Origin: Halothece sp964463655
Lineage (GTDB): Bacteria > Cyanobacteriota > Cyanobacteriia > Cyanobacteriales > Rubidibacteraceae
Length of the DNA stretch: 31,101 nucleotides
Direction of reading: 5' to 3'
Assembly: GCA_964463655.1 (NCBI GenBank)
Contig: CAYXDG010000041.1
Coordinates: forward strand, 1 to 31,101
Shown here: piece after piece, positions 8,092-16,308 of the stretch
Numbering within the stretch: the first letter of the stretch is position 1
Layout: each line of letters starts with the position of its first letter
Program-made: the position numbers and the translations under genes
Notes under the pieces: generated by a model
Databases searched by the model: none
Told to the model about the DNA's origin: nothing
What the model saw: the letters and a program-made list of their open reading frames with translations, nothing else

Positions 8092-9177
8092 ATGATGCGA
8101 CCAATACACGGAGGAAATTTAAGTTGGGCGGCCCAGTTAGCGGGGTGTTCTCCCTCCGTGATATTGGATTTTTCGGCGAGTATTAATCCCCTCGGCCCCC
8201 CAGACAGCGCCCTCAGAGCCATCAAAAAGGGGCTAACTGGCTTAAAACATTATCCAGACCCCAATTATTCTCAATTGCGGGAGGCTCTGGGAAAATGGCA
8301 CGATATTTCTCCAGATTGGATTTTAGCAGGGAATGGCGCAGCAGAATTGCTCACCTGGGCGGGAAGAGAACTGGCTGACTTAGATGCGGTCTATTTGCTT
8401 AAACCTGCATTTCGTGACTATACACGGGCTTTAGAAGCGTTTGCGGGGAAGATTATGTCTTGTCCTCTTGATGTGGGAAAAATGGCTCAAAATCCAGCGA
8501 TCGAGCAACGTTTAGAACTAGATACCCCCGAGAGTTCAAACTGTGGACTGCTGTTGAATAATCCTCACAACCCCACAGGTCAATTATTCTCTCGTCAAGA
8601 AGTTTTACCCTATCTAGAACAGTTTGCGCTGGTGGTCATAGATGAAGCGTTTATGGACTTTTTACGACCAGAAGACCAAGAAAGTTTATTAGCTGATGTT
8701 GCAGATTATCCTAACTTGGTTGTGCTGCGATCGCTGACTAAATTTTACACCCTGCCAGGCTTACGTATTGGCTACAGCGTGACCCATCCTGAACGTTTAG
8801 CCAAATGGCAACAATGGCGCGATCCTTGGTCTGTCAATAGTTTAGCAGTTGAAGCGGCGATCGCTGTTTTGCAAGATCAGACTTTTCAAGAACAAACATG
8901 GACATGGTTAGAGACAGCGCGATCGCAATTCTATCAGGATTTACAGAATATTCCTAGCTTATCTCCTCTCCCTAGTAGTGCTAACTTTTTCTTAGTTGCG
9001 ACAGAGATTCCAGGGTCTGACCTCCAAGCACAACTCCTAAAACAATCACAAATTTTAATCCGCGATTGTCTCAGTTTTCCTGAATTAGGGGACAATTATT
9101 TTCGGACAGCGATTCGTTATCCTGAAGACAATCAAAAATTGCAGAAAGCGGTTAAGCAATTAACAATTAATAATTAA
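8092..9177 (+). CDS. cobD: CobD-like threonine-phosphate decarboxylase / HisC-type PLP enzyme
   Basis: Fold-type I PLP enzyme, probably L-threonine-O-3-phosphate decarboxylase, which supplies (R)-1-aminopropan-2-ol phosphate for cobamide side chains. The CobD signature HGGNLSWAAQLAG with LDFSASINPLGPP opens the protein. NNPHNPTG (156-163), D184 in VVIDEAFMDF and the Schiff-base lysine K217 in LRSLTKFYTLPGLRIGY follow in the right order. Length (361) fits. Close paralogues are histidinol-phosphate aminotransferases, but the N-terminal motif favours CobD. Two adjacent ATG codons (8092, 8095) could each start it. No other cobalamin gene or cobalamin riboswitch is next to it. Confidence 0.8.
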   Translation: MMRPIHGGNLSWAAQLAGCSPSVILDFSASINPLGPPDSALRAIKKGLTGLKHYPDPNYSQLREALGKWHDISPDWILAGNGAAELLTWAGRELADLDAVYLLKPAFRDYTRALEAFAGKIMSCPLDVGKMAQNPAIEQRLELDTPESSNCGLLLNNPHNPTGQLFSRQEVLPYLEQFALVVIDEAFMDFLRPEDQESLLADVADYPNLVVLRSLTKFYTLPGLRIGYSVTHPERLAKWQQWRDPWSVNSLAVEAAIAVLQDQTFQEQTWTWLETARSQFYQDLQNIPSLSPLPSSANFFLVATEIPGSDLQAQLLKQSQILIRDCLSFPELGDNYFRTAIRYPEDNQKLQKAVKQLTINN

Positions 9178-9277
9178 CAATTTTGTTATTATTTCACGGT
9201 TCATTATTATTAGTTTCTCTAACGAAGAACGACGAACAAATAACCAAGGACAAATGACAAAGGACGAATGACTAACA
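9178..9277. repeat. AACAAA/GGACAAATGAC-type short repeats
   Basis: A 100-bp spacer made partly of degenerate GACAAATGAC / GACAAAGGACGAATGAC units, the low-complexity filler seen before many cyanobacterial genes. Related sequence occurs at 20737-20793 and before proW. It supplies a weak AAGGA-like stretch but no clear Shine-Dalgarno for the next gene. Confidence 0.45.
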
Positions 9278-10717
9278 ATGAACTATGATTTAATTATTAT
9301 TGGCAATACACCTGTAGGACGATATGCAGCGCTGATGGCGATATTATGGGATGCTAGAGTTGCGCTGGTTACTCAAGACATTGATTTTGTTTCAGAAACA
9401 GACTGGGTTTATAATCTTACCCTTAATTATCTGACTCAAACAGGAGAAGAATGGAATACGCTTCAGCCTAGTTTAAATTCTTTATTGCTAGAATTTCAAT
9501 CCTTAAATGCCTCACGCTTAAAAATGTATCAACATTGGGCGCAAGAAGCAAGCGCCATGATGACAGAAGAAACAATTTTAGTAAGATTAGCAGCCAAGGG
9601 AGTCGATATTATTGAGGGAAAAGGAGAGTTTTGTCGTCTTCCTAAACAGGCTTTTATCGTGAACAAAGAAAAATTACAAGCCCGTGCTTATTTAGTCGCG
9701 ACAGAAACCCTTCCTGTCATTCCTCAAGTGTCTAATTTATCAGCAGTTGGCTATCTAACCCTAACTGATTTGAGAGAGAAAAAAACCTTAGAAGAATTTC
9801 CTGAAAATCTGACAATTATTGGCGATCGCGCGATCGCAATTAGTCTAGCACAAAATCTGGCAAAGCTGAATAAAACAGTTATTTTATCTCTGTCTGAGTC
9901 TCGATTTTTCCCCAAGGAAGATGAAGAAATCACTAATTTGTTACAAGCACAACTTGAAGCAGATGGTATTACAGTTTTAAGGAATAGTCCTCTGGTACAA
10001 ATTGAAACAATTGACAATCATAAATGGTTACAACTAGGAAAACACACAGTTGAAACGGATGAGTTAATTCTCTTTCCTGAAACGATTCCCAATCTAGAAG
10101 GATTAAACTTAGAAGGGGTTAGGGTAGAACTGACAGAGGAGAGATTAAACTTAAATGATAAGTTACAAACCTCTAATCCTAAAATTTATGGGTGCGGTAG
10201 TGTTGCAGGGGGATACTCTTTTCTCAACTTAGCACAATCTGAAGCAGCAGTTGCCCTGAAAAATGCTTTATTTTTTCCACTCTATACAATGAATTATCAA
10301 GCAATTCCTTGTGTGTTTTCTACACATCCTCCTTTCGCGAGAGTAGGATTAACTGAAGCGCAAGCGAGAGACCGATATGAGGAAAAAGTTATCGTTATTC
10401 GAGAGTATTTTAAAGAGAATTTAAGCAGTGTGATTGAGGGAAAAATAACAGGTTTACTGAAACTCATTGTTCTGGAAAATGGCGAGATATTGGGGGGACA
10501 TATTTTTGGACAGAATGCTGAGGAATTGATTAGTGTTTGCGCGATCGCGATCCAGAAAAAGATTAAAATGAAACAACTGTTATCGGTTTCTTTTCCCTCA
10601 CCTTCCCTATCAGAAATGATAGCAAGCGCTGTCCAGCAATGGGATTATTATTACTATCAAACGCATCCTTTCTTGCGGACATTGAGAAGGCGATATTTTC
10701 TCTTTCGTCGTCCTTAA
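9278..10717 (+). CDS. MerA/Lpd-like flavoprotein lacking the redox cysteines
   Basis: 479-residue member of the pyridine-nucleotide disulfide oxidoreductase family: N-terminal FAD domain (LIIIGNTPVGRYAA), central NAD(P)-binding domain (LTIIGDRAIAISLAQNLA) and a C-terminal dimerisation domain recognisable by VGLTEAQARD, LKLIVLENGEILGGHIFG and FPSPSLSEMIASAV. Two catalytic features are absent. The region where GGTCxxxGCxPSK should stand (about residues 40-60) reads DWVYNLTLNYLTQ, with no CX4C disulfide. The C-terminal HxHPTLSE histidine is replaced (SFPSPSLSE). The FAD dinucleotide fold is also altered, with Thr for the second Gly. It therefore cannot act as a dithiol reductase (mercuric reductase, Lpd, Gor). 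An NAD(P)H-flavin oxidoreductase or non-enzymatic role is possible. The frame is intact, so it is not an evident pseudogene. Confidence 0.8.
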   Translation: MNYDLIIIGNTPVGRYAALMAILWDARVALVTQDIDFVSETDWVYNLTLNYLTQTGEEWNTLQPSLNSLLLEFQSLNASRLKMYQHWAQEASAMMTEETILVRLAAKGVDIIEGKGEFCRLPKQAFIVNKEKLQARAYLVATETLPVIPQVSNLSAVGYLTLTDLREKKTLEEFPENLTIIGDRAIAISLAQNLAKLNKTVILSLSESRFFPKEDEEITNLLQAQLEADGITVLRNSPLVQIETIDNHKWLQLGKHTVETDELILFPETIPNLEGLNLEGVRVELTEERLNLNDKLQTSNPKIYGCGSVAGGYSFLNLAQSEAAVALKNALFFPLYTMNYQAIPCVFSTHPPFARVGLTEAQARDRYEEKVIVIREYFKENLSSVIEGKITGLLKLIVLENGEILGGHIFGQNAEELISVCAIAIQKKIKMKQLLSVSFPSPSLSEMIASAVQQWDYYYYQTHPFLRTLRRRYFLFRRP

Positions 10718-10740
10718 AGATTATAAGACACTCTAACATT

Positions 10741-10770
10741 TTGCTGGGATGGGCAAAGCAAACCCAACAA
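10741..10770. repeat. Imperfect inverted repeat between convergent genes
   Basis: TTGCTGGG (10741-10748) and CCCAACAA (10763-10770) pair with one mismatch across 14 nt. This resembles the TGGGTTTCG..CCCAACC repeats found dispersed in cyanobacteria. It lies between the convergent flavoprotein and nuclease-motor genes and may act as a weak bidirectional transcript end; no T-run supports this. Confidence 0.35.
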
Positions 10771-10904
10771 GATAAGCTAAGGCGCTATTAAATCGGGTAT
10801 TCTCAAGTTAGTGGGAAAACTTCATCATCCCCACCGTTCCCTGTTCCCTTGTCTCCACAAGCCCCTTTAAACTTTAAATACTTAACAGCTTAGCATTTAA
10901 TGGC

Positions 10905-13439
10905 TTATTTTTGAATCAGCAAACTTTGCAAGCGAGATAACTCTCCGCTTCTGAGAAAAAGCAAATCTCCCTTTCCTAATAAATAAGCTGCTTCCGTTTG
11001 ATTTCCCCCTAAAATAATTTTAGAATCTGCTTCGCTGCTGGTTTTCAGCGCCACTCTCCCTGGAAGATTAGAACGGATGATTGGGGTAACAACTTTGGCT
11101 TCAGGACGCTGAGTGGAAATAATCAGATGAATTCCTGCTGCTCTCGCCATTGCACCTAACCGTTTAATGTTTAATTCTAGCGCTTCACGGATTTCTTTTT
11201 CAACCATGAAATCAGCATATTCATCAAAGAGACAAACGAGATGGGGAATAGGTTTTTGTTCGTTTTGAATTAACTGTTGGTTGTAGGTTCTTAAATCTGA
11301 ACATCTTGCTTGTTCAAACTGTTGATAACGTTCCTCCATTTTAGCCACTAACTCTTCCATAAATTTAATCGCGCGATCGCGATCTTTGATAATCGGACAC
11401 ATTAACCAATTGCTAGCTTCAAACTCTGGAAACGTCACTCGTTTCGGGTCAATCAAAGCAAGTTTGACAAGTTGATCAGGATAGCGTTTTATTAAACTCA
11501 TCACGAGACTTTTTAAGAACTCACTTTTCCCACTTCCTGTCGTTCCCCCGATGAGAAAATGACAAGTATTTGGATCAGATAATTCTGCTTCGATTAAGTT
11601 TCCGTCTAAATCAATCCCAATCGCGATTTTAATTGCTAATTCCTGACATTTTCCTTGAATATAGTCTTCAAATCTAGCAATTTCACGCTGCGATCGCGGT
11701 AAATCAACAGTAAGATAACCTGCTTGTGGAGAAATTAAAGGGGGATGAGAAAGTCCCATTTGTACTTGAATATCTGTCGCACGATTGATAATAGAAACAA
11801 CTTTTACACCTAAGCGAGGTCTTAATTTTATCCGAATAAAAGATACACCTGCGATCGCCCCTTGATAATCGACTTCTACCCCATACGCTTGTAAGATTTC
11901 TTCTAATTGTTTCCCTAATTGATCTGCTTCTTGCTTTTGTGTTTGTTTTTCCAACTGATCAGTTTCTTGTTCTTTTTTTTTAGTTTGAACAATAGACTCT
12001 TCAGAAAAGTAATTTTGACAAGTTTCTTGTTGAGGACAAATCGGACAAAGTTTTTCTATTTGTTGAGTAGGAGGAGGAGGATCAGGTTGTGACGGTTTCC
12101 AACTTAACCACTGTCGCATTTGTTGAAGTTTGAGAGGGGTTAATTCATGTACAGTATCTTTTAATTCTTCCCAAGTATAATGATAAACCTTAAACTCAGG
12201 GAGAACACAATAAACTGCACTATCTACAGGCTTTTGTTTATCTAAATTCAGGATATAACTATACAATGAAACTTGTGCTAATTGTGCTGCTGGGTCGAGA
12301 GGATGATAAGTTTTATACTCCACCATACATAGACGATTTTTTTGTAAATCGCAGATTAATGTATCAAACCTTCCTACAATTTTTTGGCTCTTCTGATCGG
12401 GGAGAGAATAATCACAGGAAACTGTAATTTCTTGCGAAATAAAGGTTTGACTGATCACAGAATTATAATTACAGTAATAACGATTTTTGATCAGTAATTC
12501 ACTCCAATGAGCAATTAATCCTCGTAACCCTTCCCATATTTTCTGTAACACTGGGACATTTTGAGGTTTTTTTTCTGCAACTTTCTCCAACCCTGGGAAA
12601 AAGATTTCCTCATAAAAAATTCTTTGCATTTGGAGTGTTACTTCTTCTTGATTTAAATCTTTCGGGTTTGGGTGAAAAATCTCTTTAAAGCGAGAATCTT
12701 TTTTTGCCAGTTCAATAAACTTAAACGCAAGTTCATGAAATAGTTTTCCAATTCCTTTGGCTTGATCTGCAGGAATAAAAAGCGTTTTTCCACCAAAGTT
12801 TTTACTTAAATAAAAAAGTCGAGGACATTCAAACGCAACAAGAACATCTGTTACTGTAAATGTTGGGGAGTTTGATTGATTCATTTTCAAATTCTCCTGA
12901 GAAGGTTGATGAAACTTAAGCAAATATTGATGGACATGGAATAAGTAAACTACATCCATTTCCGCATAGTATAACTGTCTGTTATTAAGGGGACGTTTTC
13001 CCCAGTCACTGCTTTGTTGTTGTCGATCAATTTCTTCTTCTGGAAACTGACATAATTCGACAGCAAGGGTTTTTAATTTTAAGTTAGATGTTCCCAGACG
13101 TTGTTTTGAGATTTTCCGCGCAAGCTGATAGGTACAAGTAATGTTTTTCGCTGTCTTCTTTCCCAGATACTTTAAATCAAAGGACGCATTATGAAAGATT
13201 TTCTCTATTTTCTCATCTCTCATCACTTCCTCAATCAGTAAATTGATTAACTGAGGTTTTTCAAAAATATCTAAGATATAAACTTGATTTTCTGAAGTAT
13301 CTTCTCTTAAAACTTGGACTAGGGAGAGTTGGGGATTAGCTGTTTGCCAATCAGCAATTTCTGTGTCCATCCAGAGTGTTGGAAAATGACACAGATGTTT
13401 GATGATTTTTTCGATGGTTTTGGAGTCGTCAAGATACAT
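10905..13439 (-). CDS. RNase D-type exonuclease / Fe-S PD-(D/E)XK nuclease / FtsK-type motor fusion
   Basis: 844-residue three-module protein. Residues 1-180: DEDDy 3'-5' exonuclease with D25 and E27 (MDTE), N84 and D88 (FHNASFD) and Y158/D162 (YAEMD), plus the RNase D-like SDWGKRPL. Residues 195-480: RecB/Cas4-type nuclease with H235, D359, E374-Y-K376 and Q389xxxY393, framed by C205 and C465-x2-C468-x5-C474, the four-cysteine pattern of Fe-S nucleases (Cas4, AddB, Dna2). A charged, Gln-rich linker (480-510) leads to an FtsK/SpoIIIE-type ATPase from about 510 to the end, with Walker A GTTGSGKS (632-639) and Walker B LFDE (739-740). There is no membrane segment and no C-terminal gamma winged helix, so it is a soluble motor. 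The ATG directly abuts the upstream ATPase stop. Role inferred: ATP-driven DNA translocation coupled to degradation or trimming. The nearest functional analogues are HerA-NurA, AddAB and Dna2. Confidence 0.85.
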   Translation of the reverse strand: MYLDDSKTIEKIIKHLCHFPTLWMDTEIADWQTANPQLSLVQVLREDTSENQVYILDIFEKPQLINLLIEEVMRDEKIEKIFHNASFDLKYLGKKTAKNITCTYQLARKISKQRLGTSNLKLKTLAVELCQFPEEEIDRQQQSSDWGKRPLNNRQLYYAEMDVVYLFHVHQYLLKFHQPSQENLKMNQSNSPTFTVTDVLVAFECPRLFYLSKNFGGKTLFIPADQAKGIGKLFHELAFKFIELAKKDSRFKEIFHPNPKDLNQEEVTLQMQRIFYEEIFFPGLEKVAEKKPQNVPVLQKIWEGLRGLIAHWSELLIKNRYYCNYNSVISQTFISQEITVSCDYSLPDQKSQKIVGRFDTLICDLQKNRLCMVEYKTYHPLDPAAQLAQVSLYSYILNLDKQKPVDSAVYCVLPEFKVYHYTWEELKDTVHELTPLKLQQMRQWLSWKPSQPDPPPPTQQIEKLCPICPQQETCQNYFSEESIVQTKKKEQETDQLEKQTQKQEADQLGKQLEEILQAYGVEVDYQGAIAGVSFIRIKLRPRLGVKVVSIINRATDIQVQMGLSHPPLISPQAGYLTVDLPRSQREIARFEDYIQGKCQELAIKIAIGIDLDGNLIEAELSDPNTCHFLIGGTTGSGKSEFLKSLVMSLIKRYPDQLVKLALIDPKRVTFPEFEASNWLMCPIIKDRDRAIKFMEELVAKMEERYQQFEQARCSDLRTYNQQLIQNEQKPIPHLVCLFDEYADFMVEKEIREALELNIKRLGAMARAAGIHLIISTQRPEAKVVTPIIRSNLPGRVALKTSSEADSKIILGGNQTEAAYLLGKGDLLFLRSGELSRLQSLLIQK

Positions 13440-15350
13440 TTATTTTTTCTTGTATAGTGAAGAAATGCTTTGTTGTTCTGGTTTTGCGTTGGGGTTAACA
13501 ATTTTAAGTTTTTGTTCGTTCGCAAGAGTTTCAATGGTTTGATTAATCATGTCTAAACTAACTTGATTTTTAAATTCAGTCAGGGTTTTATCTATTATTA
13601 CTTGTCTCCCAATTAACAATTGAGTTTGAATCATCGCGAGGATAAAATCTTTAATGTCATCGGTAGGAGGAGGGGGAGAGATGTTAATGAGATTTTGAAT
13701 TAACTCACACTGATTTAAAACCTCTGATTGACGAGTTAATTCTTGTAATCTAAAGATATTAGGAATCTCATCGCCAATGGTTAATTCTTGGATGGTTGCT
13801 GAATTATAAAATTCTCGATAAACCGCTAAGCAGAGAACAGACTCTAGTGTAGGAATCAAATGTTGATGGGAATGATTTTGAAACAATCTTCTCAAGATTT
13901 GATTTCCCTTGTGATGGGATTGACCCATTTCTGCTTGTCTGATAAGGTAGAGTTTTTTGAAAGTTGATGCGCGATCGAGCTTTTCAATCCCCTTCATTAA
14001 AGCGCTAAATGTTCTTAGATTTGGTTCTTCATTCCAAATCACGCCAATGGCTTCATTGTGATCAGACAAATAACGAATTGAATGAGCATTAAATTTTGTA
14101 TTTCCACCAAAAATTTGATTCTTAATGCTTTGAATTTGTAAGCATTCTAAAGCCAATTTTAACATCTCAATGAGTTGTTCTGATGAATATTGTCTAATCT
14201 TTGTTACTTGAGGCAGCAAGTTATTATATTGATCGCGCCAAGCGAGGTTAAACGCAGCTAGAGGATCAACTTCACCCCTGCGAAGCAACGTTTCTCCTAA
14301 TTTTAAGACGTTTCTGGGTGTTGTTGTCCCAGCAGGAAAGTTATGCTTTAAGTCTTCCTCAGTTAAGGGATAAATGCTAGAATTGGGCTGATCGGACGCT
14401 TGTTGATGAAACGGATATAAACGGCTTTCCCAGAGGGCTTTTGCTTGTTCTAGATTAATTTTTTTTAGCCTAATTTGATGATCAATTCTCGCTAAATCAG
14501 GTTCTTCTAATCTTTGTTCTCGCCAAACATTGATCACCACACTAATAATCATTAAAAGGTTATTAGACTTTTGATTATGTAGCATGGTATTTAAAGATAA
14601 TAAAGGTTGTAGATCAACCGTCCCATCAGAATTTCTTGATCCAGCCGCACCCACTTGATCAAAACAAATGATAATCGGTTTAGTAGAAGCAGCGACCACA
14701 CCAAAATTTTTAATTAGATTTTGCGCGCTTTCTTCAGTATTAATCAGAATCCTTGTTCCTACTTGTCTAAGACTCTCATCATCTAATTCATCTCCTCTTA
14801 GCCATTCACAAGCAACTGAATACAAATCTGGTTGAGTTAAACTGTATAATACTTTAAAAAATAAATTAGAATTCCATCTCACATTAGGATGGGCTGCTTT
14901 CATATTATTAATAAATCTTTTGGCATCAACTTGATCAGTTGAACGACCCACTAAATCTTTTAACCATGAAATGAGTTGGGAATCTTCTTCTCCTTCAGGT
15001 GTACAAGTTAAACTATCTACAAGACAGCGTAAAGTATGTCTCCAAATGGAATCTCGACTCACCCAAGGATCAACGTAAACAAAAAAACCTTCTGTTTTTA
15101 GCTCCTTTTTTAATCTTCCTAATAAGTAGCTTTTTCCCGACCCTGTATCCCCTTGAAGTAAGACCGTTTGCCGTTTGCGATCGCGCTTAATTTTCTGTAG
15201 AATATTTCTAATTTCTTCAATAGCTTCTTGATGAATTGAATGAACAACAGGAAACTGATTGCTGTCCTCATACCAGAAATTACCAGCCCTTGAAGTTGAG
15301 GGATCAAAAGGGTTGATTTCCTGCTGAATTAGTTGGTCAATTGTTACCAT
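13440..15350 (-). CDS. ORC/Cdc6-like AAA+ ATPase with C-terminal winged helix
   Basis: 636-residue P-loop ATPase of no named family that I recognise. Walker A GDTGSGKS (67-74) follows an ORC/Cdc6-type lead-in (NPFDPS near the N-terminus, later VLLQGD). Walker B is IIICFDQ, so the catalytic Glu position after D231 is Gln232. A sensor-1-like strand (MIISVVINVW, 267-276) and TPRNVLKLGE (344-353), which looks like an ORC/Cdc6 sensor-2 segment with R346, complete the module. Residues 360-560 are helical and unassigned; the last 70 look like a winged helix (MINQTIETLANEQKLKIV). Shine-Dalgarno GAGGGGAG lies before the ATG. The stop TAA touches the ATG of the nuclease-motor gene with zero spacing, implying coupled translation. 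A loader or target-recognition role is inferred by analogy with origin-binding ATPases and transposon AAA+ regulators. Confidence 0.7.
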   Translation of the reverse strand: MVTIDQLIQQEINPFDPSTSRAGNFWYEDSNQFPVVHSIHQEAIEEIRNILQKIKRDRKRQTVLLQGDTGSGKSYLLGRLKKELKTEGFFVYVDPWVSRDSIWRHTLRCLVDSLTCTPEGEEDSQLISWLKDLVGRSTDQVDAKRFINNMKAAHPNVRWNSNLFFKVLYSLTQPDLYSVACEWLRGDELDDESLRQVGTRILINTEESAQNLIKNFGVVAASTKPIIICFDQVGAAGSRNSDGTVDLQPLLSLNTMLHNQKSNNLLMIISVVINVWREQRLEEPDLARIDHQIRLKKINLEQAKALWESRLYPFHQQASDQPNSSIYPLTEEDLKHNFPAGTTTPRNVLKLGETLLRRGEVDPLAAFNLAWRDQYNNLLPQVTKIRQYSSEQLIEMLKLALECLQIQSIKNQIFGGNTKFNAHSIRYLSDHNEAIGVIWNEEPNLRTFSALMKGIEKLDRASTFKKLYLIRQAEMGQSHHKGNQILRRLFQNHSHQHLIPTLESVLCLAVYREFYNSATIQELTIGDEIPNIFRLQELTRQSEVLNQCELIQNLINISPPPPTDDIKDFILAMIQTQLLIGRQVIIDKTLTEFKNQVSLDMINQTIETLANEQKLKIVNPNAKPEQQSISSLYKKK

Positions 15351-15370
15351 ATTTTCGATTCTCCCCTCAC

Positions 15371-16174
15371 TTAAACAACTGTAATGAAGAACAATGGACC
15401 GCCCACATTTTGGGGAATTCCAGCCCGAATTTGCTCAGGAGAATATTTTTTTGTTTCCACAAGGGAAGAGGTTTCAATTTTCTGATTTCCTTCCAACCGA
15501 TAAAGCACTTGGTCTAATTCTTCTCGCGTAAACCGAGGTTGCAGTTGGTCTCGTAAGTAGGAAATAGGTAAATAATTATTGGTGTTATGTTCTTGATCTA
15601 GTTGAATGATTGAGGTTAAAACTTCCTCATCGGTTAGCTTTTCCTTGGGTTGGGTGCTTTCAGTGTCTAAAGATGGATGTTTTCTTAAAAATGTGAGATA
15701 ATGATTTAATAGATCAAAAGTTAAGGTCGCTTTTCCACTGGGACTATATTCTTTCAAAAGAAAGGTTTTTCCAGTTTCCGTTAAAGAGATGGTTTCTAGT
15801 TTTGCTCGATCGACACTCAGAAACCCTCGTTCAATTAAACTGTTAATTAACTCATCTCTTTTGTTAGCTGGCTTGACGTTAATTTTGCTGGGAGAAATTA
15901 CGCCCTTCTGACAAGCCTTCAGAACTTTTAGTTCGTTTTTACTCATCGGAAGTTCAGCAGAATCTTCTTGAAGCAGAACTTTTCCAGAAGGAGTCAGTTT
16001 AATTTTTTCAATCTTTTCTGTGGTGTCAATTAAGTTTTGTTCACGTAATTGACGACACAAGCGATTACATTCTGTCACAGACGTTTTAGATGTGGGTTTT
16101 ACGTCACTAACTTTGGCTTGATATCCCTCTACCCCCAGCAGCTTAAGCAGGAGTTGAATTTGTTTAGTTTCCAT
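15371..16174 (-). CDS. Protein with three winged-helix-like segments, first gene of the cassette
   Basis: 267-residue protein of unknown family, charged and without membrane segments. It appears to contain successive winged-helix-like units. The first is residues 1-70 (ECNRLCRQLREQNLI, then IKLTPSGKVLL). The second is 75-142 (RDELINSLIERGFLS, then ISLTETGKTFLL). A less clear third is 170-250 (DQLQPRFTREELDQVLYRL, then QKIETSSL). The repeated helix-helix-strand pattern ending in L-T-x-x-G-K is typical of MarR/ArsR-like wings. The ATG is preceded by GGGAAAG. It lies 20 bp before the ATPase gene on the same strand, and that ATPase's Shine-Dalgarno occupies the gap, so the three genes form one operon. 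It could be the DNA-binding subunit or the operon's regulator. Confidence 0.6.
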   Translation of the reverse strand: METKQIQLLLKLLGVEGYQAKVSDVKPTSKTSVTECNRLCRQLREQNLIDTTEKIEKIKLTPSGKVLLQEDSAELPMSKNELKVLKACQKGVISPSKINVKPANKRDELINSLIERGFLSVDRAKLETISLTETGKTFLLKEYSPSGKATLTFDLLNHYLTFLRKHPSLDTESTQPKEKLTDEEVLTSIIQLDQEHNTNNYLPISYLRDQLQPRFTREELDQVLYRLEGNQKIETSSLVETKKYSPEQIRAGIPQNVGGPLFFITVV

Positions 16175-16308
16175 ACTTTCCCGATGTTTTGATCATGGTG
16201 AGCATTGCCCACCAGACACCTTAAATTTCACTCTTAGGTCAAATCTCGTGACATCACTGCTTAATTATAATCGAGTTGAATTGAGAAAGGCGCTTAGACA
16301 ATCTAACC
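16175..16308. promoter_or_regulatory. Divergent promoter region, TATAAT box for plastocyanin
   Basis: A consensus -10 hexamer TATAAT lies at 16266-16271, 38 bp before the plastocyanin ATG; there is no good -35 at 16-18 bp, so it may rely on an activator. The same 134-bp region must also hold the promoter of the leftward three-gene cassette, for which I see no convincing hexamers. A small GGTG/CACC inverted repeat lies at about 16197-16213. Confidence 0.4.

Noticed and set aside
10905..13439. Chromosome-segregation FtsK
   Set aside because: There are no transmembrane helices and no gamma domain, and two nucleases precede the motor; only the motor is FtsK-like.
10905..16174. CRISPR-Cas locus suggested by the Cas4-like domain
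   Set aside because: No repeat-spacer array and no other cas gene is present; the Cas4-like fold is also shared by AddB, Dna2 and RecB nucleases.
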